This document shows positions 1 through 7,849 of a stretch of 64,000 bases of DNA, piece by piece. The notes under the pieces were generated by a model. It worked only from the letters and a program-made list of their open reading frames with translations. It did no database searches and had not been told where the DNA came from. The number at the start of each line of letters is the position of its first letter. The stretch's first letter is position 1. The translations under genes were made by a program, and so were the position numbers. This DNA comes from Ascidiaceihabitans sp029251465 (GTDB taxonomy: Bacteria; Pseudomonadota; Alphaproteobacteria; Rhodobacterales; Rhodobacteraceae): assembly GCF_042932805.1 (NCBI RefSeq), contig NZ_CP170633.1:930001-994000 (forward strand). The letters are read 5' to 3'.

Positions 1-111
1 CCCGAGCACAGCTGCGGGATCAGAGATCAATTTCTCTTTGTAATCTGTGTCTTGCCACGCTTGGGCGATGACACTGGCGAGGGCCACTTTTTGTTTGTCG
101 CTGCTTGCCAT
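1..111 (-). CDS. second NHLP-leader RiPP precursor, 5' part only (cut by window edge)
   Basis: The first 37 residues are visible, from an ATG at 111 preceded by an AAAGGA ribosome site. They contain VIAQAWQDTDYKEKLISDP, the A-W-x-D-x-x-x-K-x-x-L-x-x-DP pattern of nitrile-hydratase-like leader peptides (NHLP, proteusin leaders). The same pattern is at residues 15-32 of the precursor just upstream (181-690). It lies 69 bp behind that gene on the same strand, so it is the next gene of the same operon. The core is outside the window, so nothing can be said of its product. A nitrile hydratase alpha-subunit-like protein is the alternative, but operon context favours a precursor. Confidence 0.8.
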   Translation of the reverse strand, partial: MASSDKQKVALASVIAQAWQDTDYKEKLISDPAAVLG

Positions 112-138
112 GATAAGGTTCCTTTCTAAAGGTGAAAC

Positions 139-169
139 GCCCCGCCCGCGCAGTGCAGGCAGGCGGGGC
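139..169 (-). terminator. GC-rich hairpin between the two precursor genes
   Basis: GCCCCGCC (139-146) and GGCGGGGC (162-169) form a perfect 8-bp stem around a 15-nt loop. It sits 12 bp past the stop of the first precursor and 27 bp before the start of the second. On the minus strand there is only a short TTT downstream, so it may be a partial terminator or an mRNA-stabilising end that sets the ratio of the two precursors, not a full stop. Confidence 0.5.
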
Positions 170-180
170 ATGGATTGAAT

Positions 181-690
181 TTAGGTCGCCACGATTGCCA
201 CAACGGCGATGTCGACACCGGCGTTCACGTTGACGCCGACGTTGACGTTGCCACCGACGTTGACGTTGGCACCTTCGTTGACGTTGACCGCGTTGTTGAC
301 GTTTGCGCCCACGCCGGACGCCATGGTCATCACGTCGTCATCAGACATGTCCTGCAAGTTTGGCGCTTGCGGGATAACCATGTGCCGGTCGGTTTCGGTG
401 TTTTGCAACATGTGCAGACGCACGCCTGCGGGCAGTGGCAACATCCAGTTGATGCCGTTCATGAATTGCTCGCGCGTTTCTTCAAAGTCTTCGGCGTGTT
501 GGGCCACAACGTAGACGTCTTGTGCGGTGTTCTGCACGACTTTTACGTTGGTGCCTTTGGGCACGTCTAGCCCTGCGTCAGACAAAACGCCCGCGGGGTT
601 CGCGACCAGTTCCGCCAAAAAGCCGGGGTCTTTCCAGGCGTTGGCCACGACCTCCGCTCTGATGACTTTTTCCTTATCACCTTCTGCCAT
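181..690 (-). CDS. proteusin (polytheonamide-type) precursor peptide, 169 aa
   Basis: The start at 690 is chosen for its AAAGGAG ribosome site 7 bp upstream; a longer frame reaches 789. Residues 8-60 form an NHLP leader (VVANAWKDPGFLAELVANP). The distal leader ends near SDDDVMTMASG (residues 116-126), a plausible Gly cleavage site. The inferred core (127-169, 43 aa) has Asn at 130, 136, 142, 148, 154 and again at 132, 138, 144, 150, 156: exact i/i+6 spacing in two registers, filled with Val, Ala and Gly. It ends in a hydrophobic tail, IAVVAIVAT. The NX5N pattern is known from polytheonamide and aeronamide cores, where Asn side chains line a beta-helix of about six residues per turn. It is followed by a second precursor and preceded by three epimerases and three methyltransferases. 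The cleavage point is inferred. Confidence 0.88.
   Translation of the reverse strand: MAEGDKEKVIRAEVVANAWKDPGFLAELVANPAGVLSDAGLDVPKGTNVKVVQNTAQDVYVVAQHAEDFEETREQFMNGINWMLPLPAGVRLHMLQNTETDRHMVIPQAPNLQDMSDDDVMTMASGVGANVNNAVNVNEGANVNVGGNVNVGVNVNAGVDIAVVAIVAT
214..303 (-). repeat. five in-frame 18-bp repeats coding N-V-N-x-x-x hexads
   Basis: Five consecutive 18-bp units encode NVNNAV, NVNEGA, NVNVGG, NVNVGV and NVNAGV (residues 130-159 of the precursor). The AACGTCAAC half of each unit is nearly invariant; the last three codons vary. The core probably grew by unit duplication, with selection holding the two Asn positions. Confidence 0.9.
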
Positions 691-789
691 ATCGATGTCT
701 CCTTTGTTGAAATGCAATGCCGGGGTGGCACTGAACGCGTTTGACAGTCTGTCGGGTTGCACCTGTTTTACGGCCCCGTTAGGGATCAT

Positions 790-807
790 CCGGCCAAGTG
801 CGGCCGG
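790..807 (-). promoter_or_regulatory. hairpin between modifying enzymes and precursor gene
   Basis: CCGGCC (790-795) and GGCCGG (802-807) pair around a 6-nt loop, 8 bp beyond the stop of the first epimerase gene and about 100 bp before the precursor start. No T-tract follows on the minus strand. The 124-bp gap is the only real gap in the enzyme-precursor series, so it likely also holds a separate promoter for the precursor or an RNA-processing site. This is inference. Confidence 0.35.
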
Positions 808-814
808 TATTCGG

Positions 815-2341
815 TTACGCCCCTAGTTGGGGTTGCGCAGGCGTTTGGGGTTGATCTGTCGCGCCCACGGGCACCTGAAATCCAAGCGCGTCGTGGCCGT
901 GGTGTGGTTCTTCGTCCAGCAAACCTGCAGTGAAAAGCTGGTTCATGACCTCAAAGCTGTGCGCGGCGGGAATGCTCAGGAAACTGCTGACTTGCCCCGC
1001 GATTTGGTCCGCCGTGTAGGAGCCTTGCGCGATCATCGCCCCGATCATGCGGGTGGCGGGACCGGATTGAACCTCGTGTTTGCGGAACCGGTTGGTGACG
1101 TTAAATCCGTTGGCCACAGGCGCGTGGGTCAGGTCATCGCGAAAGGCGACAATCCGGTCAGGGGCGACTTCGGTTGGCATGTGGTCCTCGATGATCTGGT
1201 CGATCAAGGCGCGCAAAGATGCGGCATCGGTGAACGTGCCTTGCGCCACGGTCCAATAGCCCAGCTGCCAGCGTTCGGTCGCATGGCACGGCGTGATCAG
1301 GCGCACGGATCGATCCACCATGTTGACCAAAAACCCGCTGACGCAGGCCGTCGTGAACGTGGCATCATCGGCCAGCCGCTCTTCCTTGTCGCGCGCCACG
1401 TTCTTTTTGTGCCGCTCCAGCGCCCTGCCGGAGATCGACTTGGTCGGGTTGAACGCCTCGCGGTTTTGCGGAATGCATTCGACAAACGCCAGCTCCTCCG
1501 GGGTGAAAGCGTTCAGAATTTCGTTCCACTGGCGCAGGGTCAGGATCGAAAAGCGGTCAATGAAACCGTTGCGTTCCTCGGACAGTTTCAGCAGTTTTTT
1601 GACCCGCTCGACGTGCTTTTGCGGCTGCGCGGTCGTGGTTTGCGGGAATTCGCCGTTGATGTCGTGGAAATCACACAAGAAATCTTCGTAATCGGGGTTG
1701 TCCAGCGGATCGGAGGCCCAGTAGCAAAAACCCATTGAGGCGGCTTGGCCCATCACGTCCTTGATCACGTTCAGCGTGTCGCTCCACAGCGCTTGGTTTT
1801 CGGGTGTGCGCAGGAACTGGCTGCCCAATTTGGGGGCCGCGACGGAACAGAACCAGCAGCCGACCGAACAGCCCTTGGACAGTTCGTAGCAGACAGGGGC
1901 GTGGACCACGTATTCAGCTTTGTTGCCGCCCAAATGGCTGACGCAGCGCGCCACCATCCGGTCACGCCAAATCGCAAAGCGGTCGTTCAGCGGGGTGGCA
2001 AGACGGCGGTAGCGATCGCGTCCGGCGACCTTTTCGTTCTGGTAATTCAGGTAGCGTTTGACGGACAGGGGCAGGGCCGCAAAATCATCGATCTCGTGGC
2101 GATGTTCTTCGTTCCACAGGCTGCGAATTTCGGCGTGATCGCGTTCTAAACCGTATTCTTGGGCGGCCGCCGCAGGATCAGCTGCCGCCTTTTCGCGAAA
2201 CACCGCATCGGCGTACCAGCGTTCGATAAAACGCTTGGTGTGGCCAAGGTCTGCGCGATACGCCGCATCGGCATTTTCGCGGCGAAACACCACGGGGCGA
2301 ATGTCTTCGGGGGCATGCCAATTGTTTGCTGATTTGTTCAT
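815..2341 (-). CDS. PoyD-type radical SAM peptide epimerase, 508 aa
   Basis: Radical SAM enzyme predicted to turn L- to D-residues in the precursor core. The [4Fe-4S] motif is C158-x3-C162-x2-C165 in KGCSVGCWFCSVA. The C-terminal half has ACVSGFLVNMVDRSVRLITPC, two cysteines conserved in all three paralogues of this operon and candidates for the thiol that quenches the backbone radical in the known PoyD mechanism. An N-terminal region of about 150 aa with an HTKRFIERWYAD segment probably binds the leader. Its start overlaps the end of the next epimerase by 4 bp (ATGA), so translation is coupled. It is the enzyme gene nearest the precursor. Which residues it acts on cannot be read from the sequence. 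Confidence 0.85.
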   Translation of the reverse strand: MNKSANNWHAPEDIRPVVFRRENADAAYRADLGHTKRFIERWYADAVFREKAAADPAAAAQEYGLERDHAEIRSLWNEEHRHEIDDFAALPLSVKRYLNYQNEKVAGRDRYRRLATPLNDRFAIWRDRMVARCVSHLGGNKAEYVVHAPVCYELSKGCSVGCWFCSVAAPKLGSQFLRTPENQALWSDTLNVIKDVMGQAASMGFCYWASDPLDNPDYEDFLCDFHDINGEFPQTTTAQPQKHVERVKKLLKLSEERNGFIDRFSILTLRQWNEILNAFTPEELAFVECIPQNREAFNPTKSISGRALERHKKNVARDKEERLADDATFTTACVSGFLVNMVDRSVRLITPCHATERWQLGYWTVAQGTFTDAASLRALIDQIIEDHMPTEVAPDRIVAFRDDLTHAPVANGFNVTNRFRKHEVQSGPATRMIGAMIAQGSYTADQIAGQVSSFLSIPAAHSFEVMNQLFTAGLLDEEPHHGHDALGFQVPVGATDQPQTPAQPQLGA

Positions 2342-3774
2342 TTTAGATCTCCCTTGCTGGGATCGGGTTCTTCAAAAAGCAGTCCCCGGTCATAAAGTGC
2401 TACGTTCAAAAAATGCATCGTGTTTTCGGCTGGCGCATCTAGGGCCAGCGCGATGTCCATCGCCGTGTGTGTGCCGCTGGCGATCAGATCACCGATGCCG
2501 CGCATGTCGGCATCATGGGTGACGGTGTGGCGCTGATAACGGGTCGAGACGGTAAATCCGGCCTCGCAGGGCTGGTAATTTAGATCCTCGCGCAGACGCA
2601 CCGTGTCGCGGTGGCTCAGCGATGTGGCCATCTGTTCGTTGATCATGCGCAACAGGATGCGGCGCAAATCGGCAGCGTCCGCAAACGTGTCGTGATCCAG
2701 CACCCAATGGCCCAGTGGCCAGCGTTTTGTGGCGTTGCACGGCGTGATCAACTGGACGGATCGGTCGACCATGTTGATGTAAAATCCGGACACACAAGCG
2801 ATAGTCGAGGTCACATCGTCTTCCATCGGTTCTTCGCGGCCCAGTTCGACCATTTTCAAATGCCGTTCCAGCGCGCGCCCCGCGATGACCTTTTTGGGGT
2901 CTAGTGCTTCGCGGTTTTGCGGCACACATTCGACAAACGCGAGTTCTTCGGCGGTGAATGCCTCGTGAATGGCGTTCCACTGTTTCAACGTCAGCACCGA
3001 AAACCGTTCGATCACACCGCCATTTTCATCCGACAGCTTCAGCAGATTCTTGACCCGCTCGACGTGTTTTTCCGGCTGCGCGGTGGTGGTTTGCGGGAAC
3101 GATCCTTGGATGTCGTGAAAGTCCATCAAGAAGTCTTCGTATTCGGGGTTGTCCAGCGGATCGGTCGCCCAATAGCAGTAGCCACCGCGCGCGCCTTCGC
3201 CCAAAATCTCGCGCATGACCTCTAGGCAGTCACGCCAGGTTTGGCGGTTTTCGGGGGTGTAGGGCCACTGCGTGCCCATTTTTTCGGCCGCAACCGCGCA
3301 CCATCCGCAGCCCAGCGAACAGCCTTTGCCCAGCTCGATACAGTAGGGCGCGTGGACCAAACGATCAGCTTTGCGCCCCAAATGGCTGCGGCTGCGTTTG
3401 ATCTGACGTTCGCGCCAAATGCGCCAGGTGCGGTTTTCAGGTGTGCCTTCGGTGCGCAGCAAATCAGAGTGGCCACGTTTTTCGTCCATCATCGCGTGAT
3501 AGCGCAGGGCGGCTGCAGATTCTGCGCGCCGCTGATGGGCGGGTTGGTTCAAATCCCACAGGCTGCGCACGTGTTCGGGATGGCGCAGCAGCCCCCAATC
3601 TTGGCACGCCTCAACCGGGTTCACCGCCATCTTTTCGCGGAATTTGTTGTCAGCGGCAAAGCGTTCCAACAGCCGTTTTGTGTGCCCGACGCAACTGCGA
3701 TAATGCGCGTCTGCGGCGGCGTGGTCATAGATGATTTTCCGGATTTCGATGTCTTCGACAGCCTTGGGGATCAT
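2338..3774 (-). CDS. PoyD-type radical SAM peptide epimerase, 478 aa
   Basis: Paralogue of the adjacent epimerase with the same layout: N-terminal HTKRLLERFAAD segment, cluster motif C152-x3-C156-x2-C159 in KGCSLGCGWCAVA, and the paired cysteines in IACVSGFYINMVDRS and LITPCNATKRW. I start it at 3774, not 3792, because AAGGAGG lies 6 bp upstream and the ATG makes an ATGA overlap with the preceding methyltransferase stop. It ends with the same 4-bp overlap to the next epimerase. Two full-length epimerases in tandem suggest a division of labour over the long core, or one for each of the two precursors. Confidence 0.84.
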   Translation of the reverse strand: MIPKAVEDIEIRKIIYDHAAADAHYRSCVGHTKRLLERFAADNKFREKMAVNPVEACQDWGLLRHPEHVRSLWDLNQPAHQRRAESAAALRYHAMMDEKRGHSDLLRTEGTPENRTWRIWRERQIKRSRSHLGRKADRLVHAPYCIELGKGCSLGCGWCAVAAEKMGTQWPYTPENRQTWRDCLEVMREILGEGARGGYCYWATDPLDNPEYEDFLMDFHDIQGSFPQTTTAQPEKHVERVKNLLKLSDENGGVIERFSVLTLKQWNAIHEAFTAEELAFVECVPQNREALDPKKVIAGRALERHLKMVELGREEPMEDDVTSTIACVSGFYINMVDRSVQLITPCNATKRWPLGHWVLDHDTFADAADLRRILLRMINEQMATSLSHRDTVRLREDLNYQPCEAGFTVSTRYQRHTVTHDADMRGIGDLIASGTHTAMDIALALDAPAENTMHFLNVALYDRGLLFEEPDPSKGDLK

Positions 3775-5894
3775 TGCGGCCTCCTTTCGCACCAGAACTG
3801 GTACATCTGCAAAAATGTCAGGGGATAAAGGCGTTCGAACGCGGCCCAGTAGACCAGATTTGTCGCCTGTGGATCGTCGGGAAACAGCGCGCGGTAGCTG
3901 GCCAGAACTTCGCCGGGCAATTCAAAACCGATCAGGCGTAGACCCAGCTGGTCCAGTGTTTCGGCCAGCTTTGGCAGAGTGAACCGGTGTTCCTGAACGT
4001 GAAAGATCAAATCGCGCACGCCGCTTTGGTAGTAAAAGTCGCGGGTTGTGGGGCACAATTGCGCCGGATGATCGGGCGGTAAATCAGCGATCACGCGCCG
4101 GGCTTGTGCGATGCCCTGCGGTGTGGCGAGCAGGGCGTGATCGGCCACAATTTGCTGGCCAGCAACGATGCCTTGGCGGGCCACTTCGGAATACAGCGCG
4201 ATTTTCATCACACCGCCAGGGTTCAGGCAATTGACCAGTTGGGTCCAGCCCGCGACCGGATCTTGCATGTGGTGCAGCACACCCGAGCTGACAATCACGT
4301 CAAATTTGCGCCCCCAATCGCAGAGCCCCAGAATGTCGCCGTGCAGCAGGCTGACGCCGGTGACGCCCAGTTTGCGGGTCATACGGGTGCCATAGGCAAG
4401 GCTTGCGCGGCTCAGATCGATGCCGGTGACATGGGCTGCGTCAAACTGCGACGACACGCCGGTCAGATCACGGCCCGTGCCGCATCCGGCCACCAGAATT
4501 TGCGGCTGCGCAAAATCGCGCTGAGGCTTCCAATGGGCAAATTGACGGCGTAAAAATACGTCAATTGTTGTGCGCGAGGTCCGCGACAAAGTCCGCCAGC
4601 GCGGGTAGGGGTTTTGTTCGTATTGTGCGTTCACGGCGCGTGACACATCATTTTCCAACGTGGCCATAGCGGGCAGATCGCGGGCGATTTCGCGTTCTTG
4701 GTCCAGATCGTGGATTTGGTGCTGGATCAGATCGTCCAGCACGCTTGTTTGCCCCTGATCCAGCCACTGCCGCGCGGCGGGCAGGTCGGTGAGCGGTGCA
4801 AACAATGCCTGCGCGAGCAACCCGTTAACGGTTGCAGCCTGCGGTCCAGCTGCCAGATCGCGCAGCAATTTGACCTCTTGGGGGTCGGCGGGCAGTAGGT
4901 ATTCGTTCAGCCAACTTTGCTGTGCTATTGCCTCGGCCAGCCACAGGGTGGCCTGCGGGATGCGTTCGTTGCCAATCAACACCAACAGCAAGGCGCAGCG
5001 CAGGTTTTGAACGCTGGTTTCAAACCGGAAATCGCTGATGATTTGACGGCGCAAAACCTTGCAGAGCAAAGGCGGGGCGGTTGCTGCGAACCTGTGCACC
5101 GCGTCGGGATCAGACCAATCACCTTGCCAGAACGCCTCCATTTCGGTGGCGTCCAGCAACGTCGCAAGGGATGCCTGCGCCAGTGATTCAATTTCCAGAT
5201 CGGCGATGTCGTAGCTGGCCTCGATCACCGACGCATCCGGCAGCAAACGCGCGCCCTGCGGCAGTTTTGCAAGGCAGCGCAAGAACACCTGTCGGGCGGG
5301 CAGGAACCCCGGATTTTGGCGCAAGATCTGGTCCAAAAGGCGCACGGCATCGGCGTAGGCCCCTTGGGCGAACATGACCTCGGCCAGCACATATTGCGGA
5401 TTCAACAGCTCTGGCGCGTCGCTGACGATTTTCTCAAGTCCTGAACGCGCGGCAGATAAATTGCCGCGCATCCAGTGCACCACTGCGCGTCCCGTGCGGG
5501 CGGTGTTGTTGTTTGGATCAAGGGTTAAAGCACGTGAAAACCGGTTCCACGCGGTGTCGATGTCGTTGCGCCCTTGGGCGACGCTGCCCCACAGTGCGAA
5601 CTGCTCGGCGCTGGCGGTGTCCTTGGCGCACAGGGTCGCAAAGGCGATCTCGGCGGCATCAAGTTTGCCAATCATCAGTGCAACACGGCCAAAAACCTCG
5701 CGCTCAGGCGGGGTTTCGGGCAGGCCTGCGCCGCTGAGCAACTGGATCAAAGCGGCAGCACTGTCTTGCGTCGGCAAAATGTTCAGGACTGATTGAGCCA
5801 GCGCGCAGGCGGCCTCGGTTTGACCCAGACGGGCCTTTTGCATGGCTTCGTCCAGCAAGGTAGCGGCTGTGGATTGCGTGTCGTGTTTGGTCAT
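3771..5894 (-). CDS. TPR-repeat protein fused to class I SAM methyltransferase, 707 aa
   Basis: The N-terminal half (about residues 1-420) is helical with TPR-like units (for example AARSGLEKIVSDAPELLNPQYVLAEVMF). The C-terminal part has a Rossmann methyltransferase: motif I ILVAGCGTGRDL, the acidic TGIDLS, a GDI stretch and FDVIVSSGVLHHM, then a post-I domain. No signal peptide or membrane segment is seen. It lies inside the RiPP operon with 4-bp overlaps on both sides. A role in N- or O-methylation of the peptide is inferred; the TPR half could hold the long substrate or another enzyme. It could also act on a small molecule, but the coupling to the peptide enzymes argues against that. Confidence 0.7.
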   Translation of the reverse strand: MTKHDTQSTAATLLDEAMQKARLGQTEAACALAQSVLNILPTQDSAAALIQLLSGAGLPETPPEREVFGRVALMIGKLDAAEIAFATLCAKDTASAEQFALWGSVAQGRNDIDTAWNRFSRALTLDPNNNTARTGRAVVHWMRGNLSAARSGLEKIVSDAPELLNPQYVLAEVMFAQGAYADAVRLLDQILRQNPGFLPARQVFLRCLAKLPQGARLLPDASVIEASYDIADLEIESLAQASLATLLDATEMEAFWQGDWSDPDAVHRFAATAPPLLCKVLRRQIISDFRFETSVQNLRCALLLVLIGNERIPQATLWLAEAIAQQSWLNEYLLPADPQEVKLLRDLAAGPQAATVNGLLAQALFAPLTDLPAARQWLDQGQTSVLDDLIQHQIHDLDQEREIARDLPAMATLENDVSRAVNAQYEQNPYPRWRTLSRTSRTTIDVFLRRQFAHWKPQRDFAQPQILVAGCGTGRDLTGVSSQFDAAHVTGIDLSRASLAYGTRMTRKLGVTGVSLLHGDILGLCDWGRKFDVIVSSGVLHHMQDPVAGWTQLVNCLNPGGVMKIALYSEVARQGIVAGQQIVADHALLATPQGIAQARRVIADLPPDHPAQLCPTTRDFYYQSGVRDLIFHVQEHRFTLPKLAETLDQLGLRLIGFELPGEVLASYRALFPDDPQATNLVYWAAFERLYPLTFLQMYQFWCERRPQ

Positions 5895-7849
5895 TCTGCG
5901 GCCTCGCGAAAGACACCCATTTGCGAGGCGAACTGCACAAAGCGCGCGTCGTAACTGCCTGATTTTTCGGGAATGTTGGTGATGTCACCACCGGGAAAAC
6001 GGTTCGGCAATTCAGGCACATCGCCCGCCAGCGCCAGTGTCAAATAGCGATCTTTCAGGCGCAGCATCAGCTTGCGCGCGACCAGTTCATCCAGCGCGGC
6101 CGCCACAGCCGCGGGATCCTCGTCAGGCAGTGCGGCAAGGATGTTGGGCATCGATCGCGCGTCAGCACAGGCCAGATAAATCAGGCGATCCAGCCCGCTA
6201 AGAACCACGCGGCGCGGCGTGCCAACGGAACGGGTGTCCAGCAAGATGATCTGGTCGTCGCGCACCGTCATCGCCAACATCGGCTTTAGCCCGTCGCGGT
6301 GCGAAATCGCCCAGTTTTGCACAACGGCGCGAAAGCTCGCGTGCTGCTGGCCGTCTTGACCACGTGCGCCCAGATCGATTGCGTGACGTTCATCTTCAAA
6401 GAAATACGCCATGTCATCGAGTTGTTCGCGCGACATCGGATAAATGTAGGAATAGCTGCGCAACGGGCGCAGTCGCAGACCAAATTTTTCCGGCGTGTTG
6501 TGGTAGGGGCTAAAGCGGTCGAACCGGATCATGCCGACACCGGCGGGCGGTTGCAAATGCGCGATCAGCGGCAACCATTCGGCGACCTCGTCGTACCAGT
6601 CGTCTTGTTCCCCGGGAAAGCCCATAAGGATGTTCCACGACAGTCGAACACCGCTTTCGCGCGCGTATTTCAGCAATTGCACATTGATCATTGCGGTCGT
6701 GCCTTTGTCCATCAAATCAAGGACATCGTCGTGCAAGGATTCAACGCCGGGCTGGATCCAATTGGCGCCGGCTTCGGCCAGCAGGGCAACTTGTTCGCGG
6801 CGCAAATTGGCCTTGGTTTCGTAGAATAGCGTGTACCCGCTGTCCGCTTCGATCAGCTTGGGCAGCACGGTCTTCAGGTGGGTCATGTCGATGATATTGT
6901 CGACAACGCCAAAGTCTTTGACGCCGTGGGTTTGGGCCAGATGGTGAAAATTCTGCACCGCCTCGTCGCCTGATTTCGCGCGATAATTCATGCCGCTGCC
7001 GTTCAGGCCGCAGAACGTGCAATGGTGTTTTTGGCCCCACCAACAGCCGCGCGAGGTTTCCACCAGCACGCCCGGCGACACGTGATCGCGAAAGGCGACG
7101 CCGTTCAACGTGTCGAAATAATCGGTGTAATCAGGGCAGGGCGACACGTCCATATTTTCGATCGTCAACCGCCGTGGGCGTGTTTTGGGCGGCGTGGCGC
7201 GGTGCCAAGGGGCGTGCACGCCGGGCAAGTCGATGTGCGCATCGCGGCCCTGTTCCAACAGTGTTTTGCACAGCTTGGGAAAGATCACTTCGGCCTCGCC
7301 GTTCACCACGTAATCGACCCAGTCAAACGCGCGGTGCAGGGTCTGGCCCATGATTTCTTCGCAGTTCGCACCGCCCATGACCGTCACCACGGTTGGGTCC
7401 AATTCGCGCGCACGCCGCAACAATGCCAGCGACGCGGTGTTTTGCTGGAACATCGACGTACAGCCGATAACTTTGGGTCCGTGGGCCAGCAACGCGCGCG
7501 CTGTCATGTCGACAAATTCGGCAGAGCGATCGCGCAGAAAATCAATGTCTTCGCGAAAGGTCGGGCTGTCAGCAAGCCGCACCAGTTTGTAATATTCGTC
7601 CTCGTCGGGTTCAAAATCGGGGAAGGCGGCGCGCGAAAACACCCATTCGGCCATCATCGCCTCGACCCGCAAATTACCGACTGTGGCGACCAGCGGCAAG
7701 GATGCGATGTCGGCCCACCACAGATCCGCGTGAAAAACGCGCGCGCTGATGTCTTGGCGCGCAAGGGCAGATTTCAGGATGCCAAGCCCGATCGAGGGGC
7801 GCTGAGGCGAGGCAAACGGCATTGAGACGAGGGCAATATCAATCATCAA
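5891..7849 (-). CDS. cobalamin-dependent radical SAM RiPP C-methyltransferase, 652 aa
   Basis: An N-terminal B12-binding domain (residues 1-210, with MGGANCEEIMG and VNGEAE) is followed by a radical SAM domain. The iron-sulfur motif has the unusual spacing C269-x7-C277-x2-C280 in SRGCWWGQKHHCTFCGLNG. This Cx7CxxC signature marks the RiPP-maturation radical SAM C-methyltransferases related to PoyB/PoyC, which methylate unactivated carbons such as Val side chains. The WNILMGFPGE and ETKANL segments are also typical. A C-terminal domain of about 190 aa may read the leader. The Val/Ala/Ile-rich core offers many targets. It overlaps both neighbours by 4 bp. Only one such enzyme is present here, against two in the polytheonamide cluster. 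Confidence 0.88.
   Translation of the reverse strand: MMIDIALVSMPFASPQRPSIGLGILKSALARQDISARVFHADLWWADIASLPLVATVGNLRVEAMMAEWVFSRAAFPDFEPDEDEYYKLVRLADSPTFREDIDFLRDRSAEFVDMTARALLAHGPKVIGCTSMFQQNTASLALLRRARELDPTVVTVMGGANCEEIMGQTLHRAFDWVDYVVNGEAEVIFPKLCKTLLEQGRDAHIDLPGVHAPWHRATPPKTRPRRLTIENMDVSPCPDYTDYFDTLNGVAFRDHVSPGVLVETSRGCWWGQKHHCTFCGLNGSGMNYRAKSGDEAVQNFHHLAQTHGVKDFGVVDNIIDMTHLKTVLPKLIEADSGYTLFYETKANLRREQVALLAEAGANWIQPGVESLHDDVLDLMDKGTTAMINVQLLKYARESGVRLSWNILMGFPGEQDDWYDEVAEWLPLIAHLQPPAGVGMIRFDRFSPYHNTPEKFGLRLRPLRSYSYIYPMSREQLDDMAYFFEDERHAIDLGARGQDGQQHASFRAVVQNWAISHRDGLKPMLAMTVRDDQIILLDTRSVGTPRRVVLSGLDRLIYLACADARSMPNILAALPDEDPAAVAAALDELVARKLMLRLKDRYLTLALAGDVPELPNRFPGGDITNIPEKSGSYDARFVQFASQMGVFREAAE

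Noticed and set aside
214..303. CRISPR or microsatellite reading of the 18-bp repeats
   Set aside because: The units are in frame, tandem without spacers, and their variation respects codons, so they are coding repeats.
175..570. Plus-strand open frame rich in Val-Asp-Val repeats
   Set aside because: It is the reverse complement of the Asn-Val core repeats. The minus frame has a leader motif and ribosome site; this one has neither.
691..789. Longer precursor start at 789
   Set aside because: The extra 33 residues do not belong to an NHLP leader, and the AAAGGAG ribosome site serves the ATG at 690.
827..1738. Plus-strand open frame of 303 aa opposite the first epimerase
   Set aside because: No recognised motif; the minus frame carries the radical SAM cluster site.
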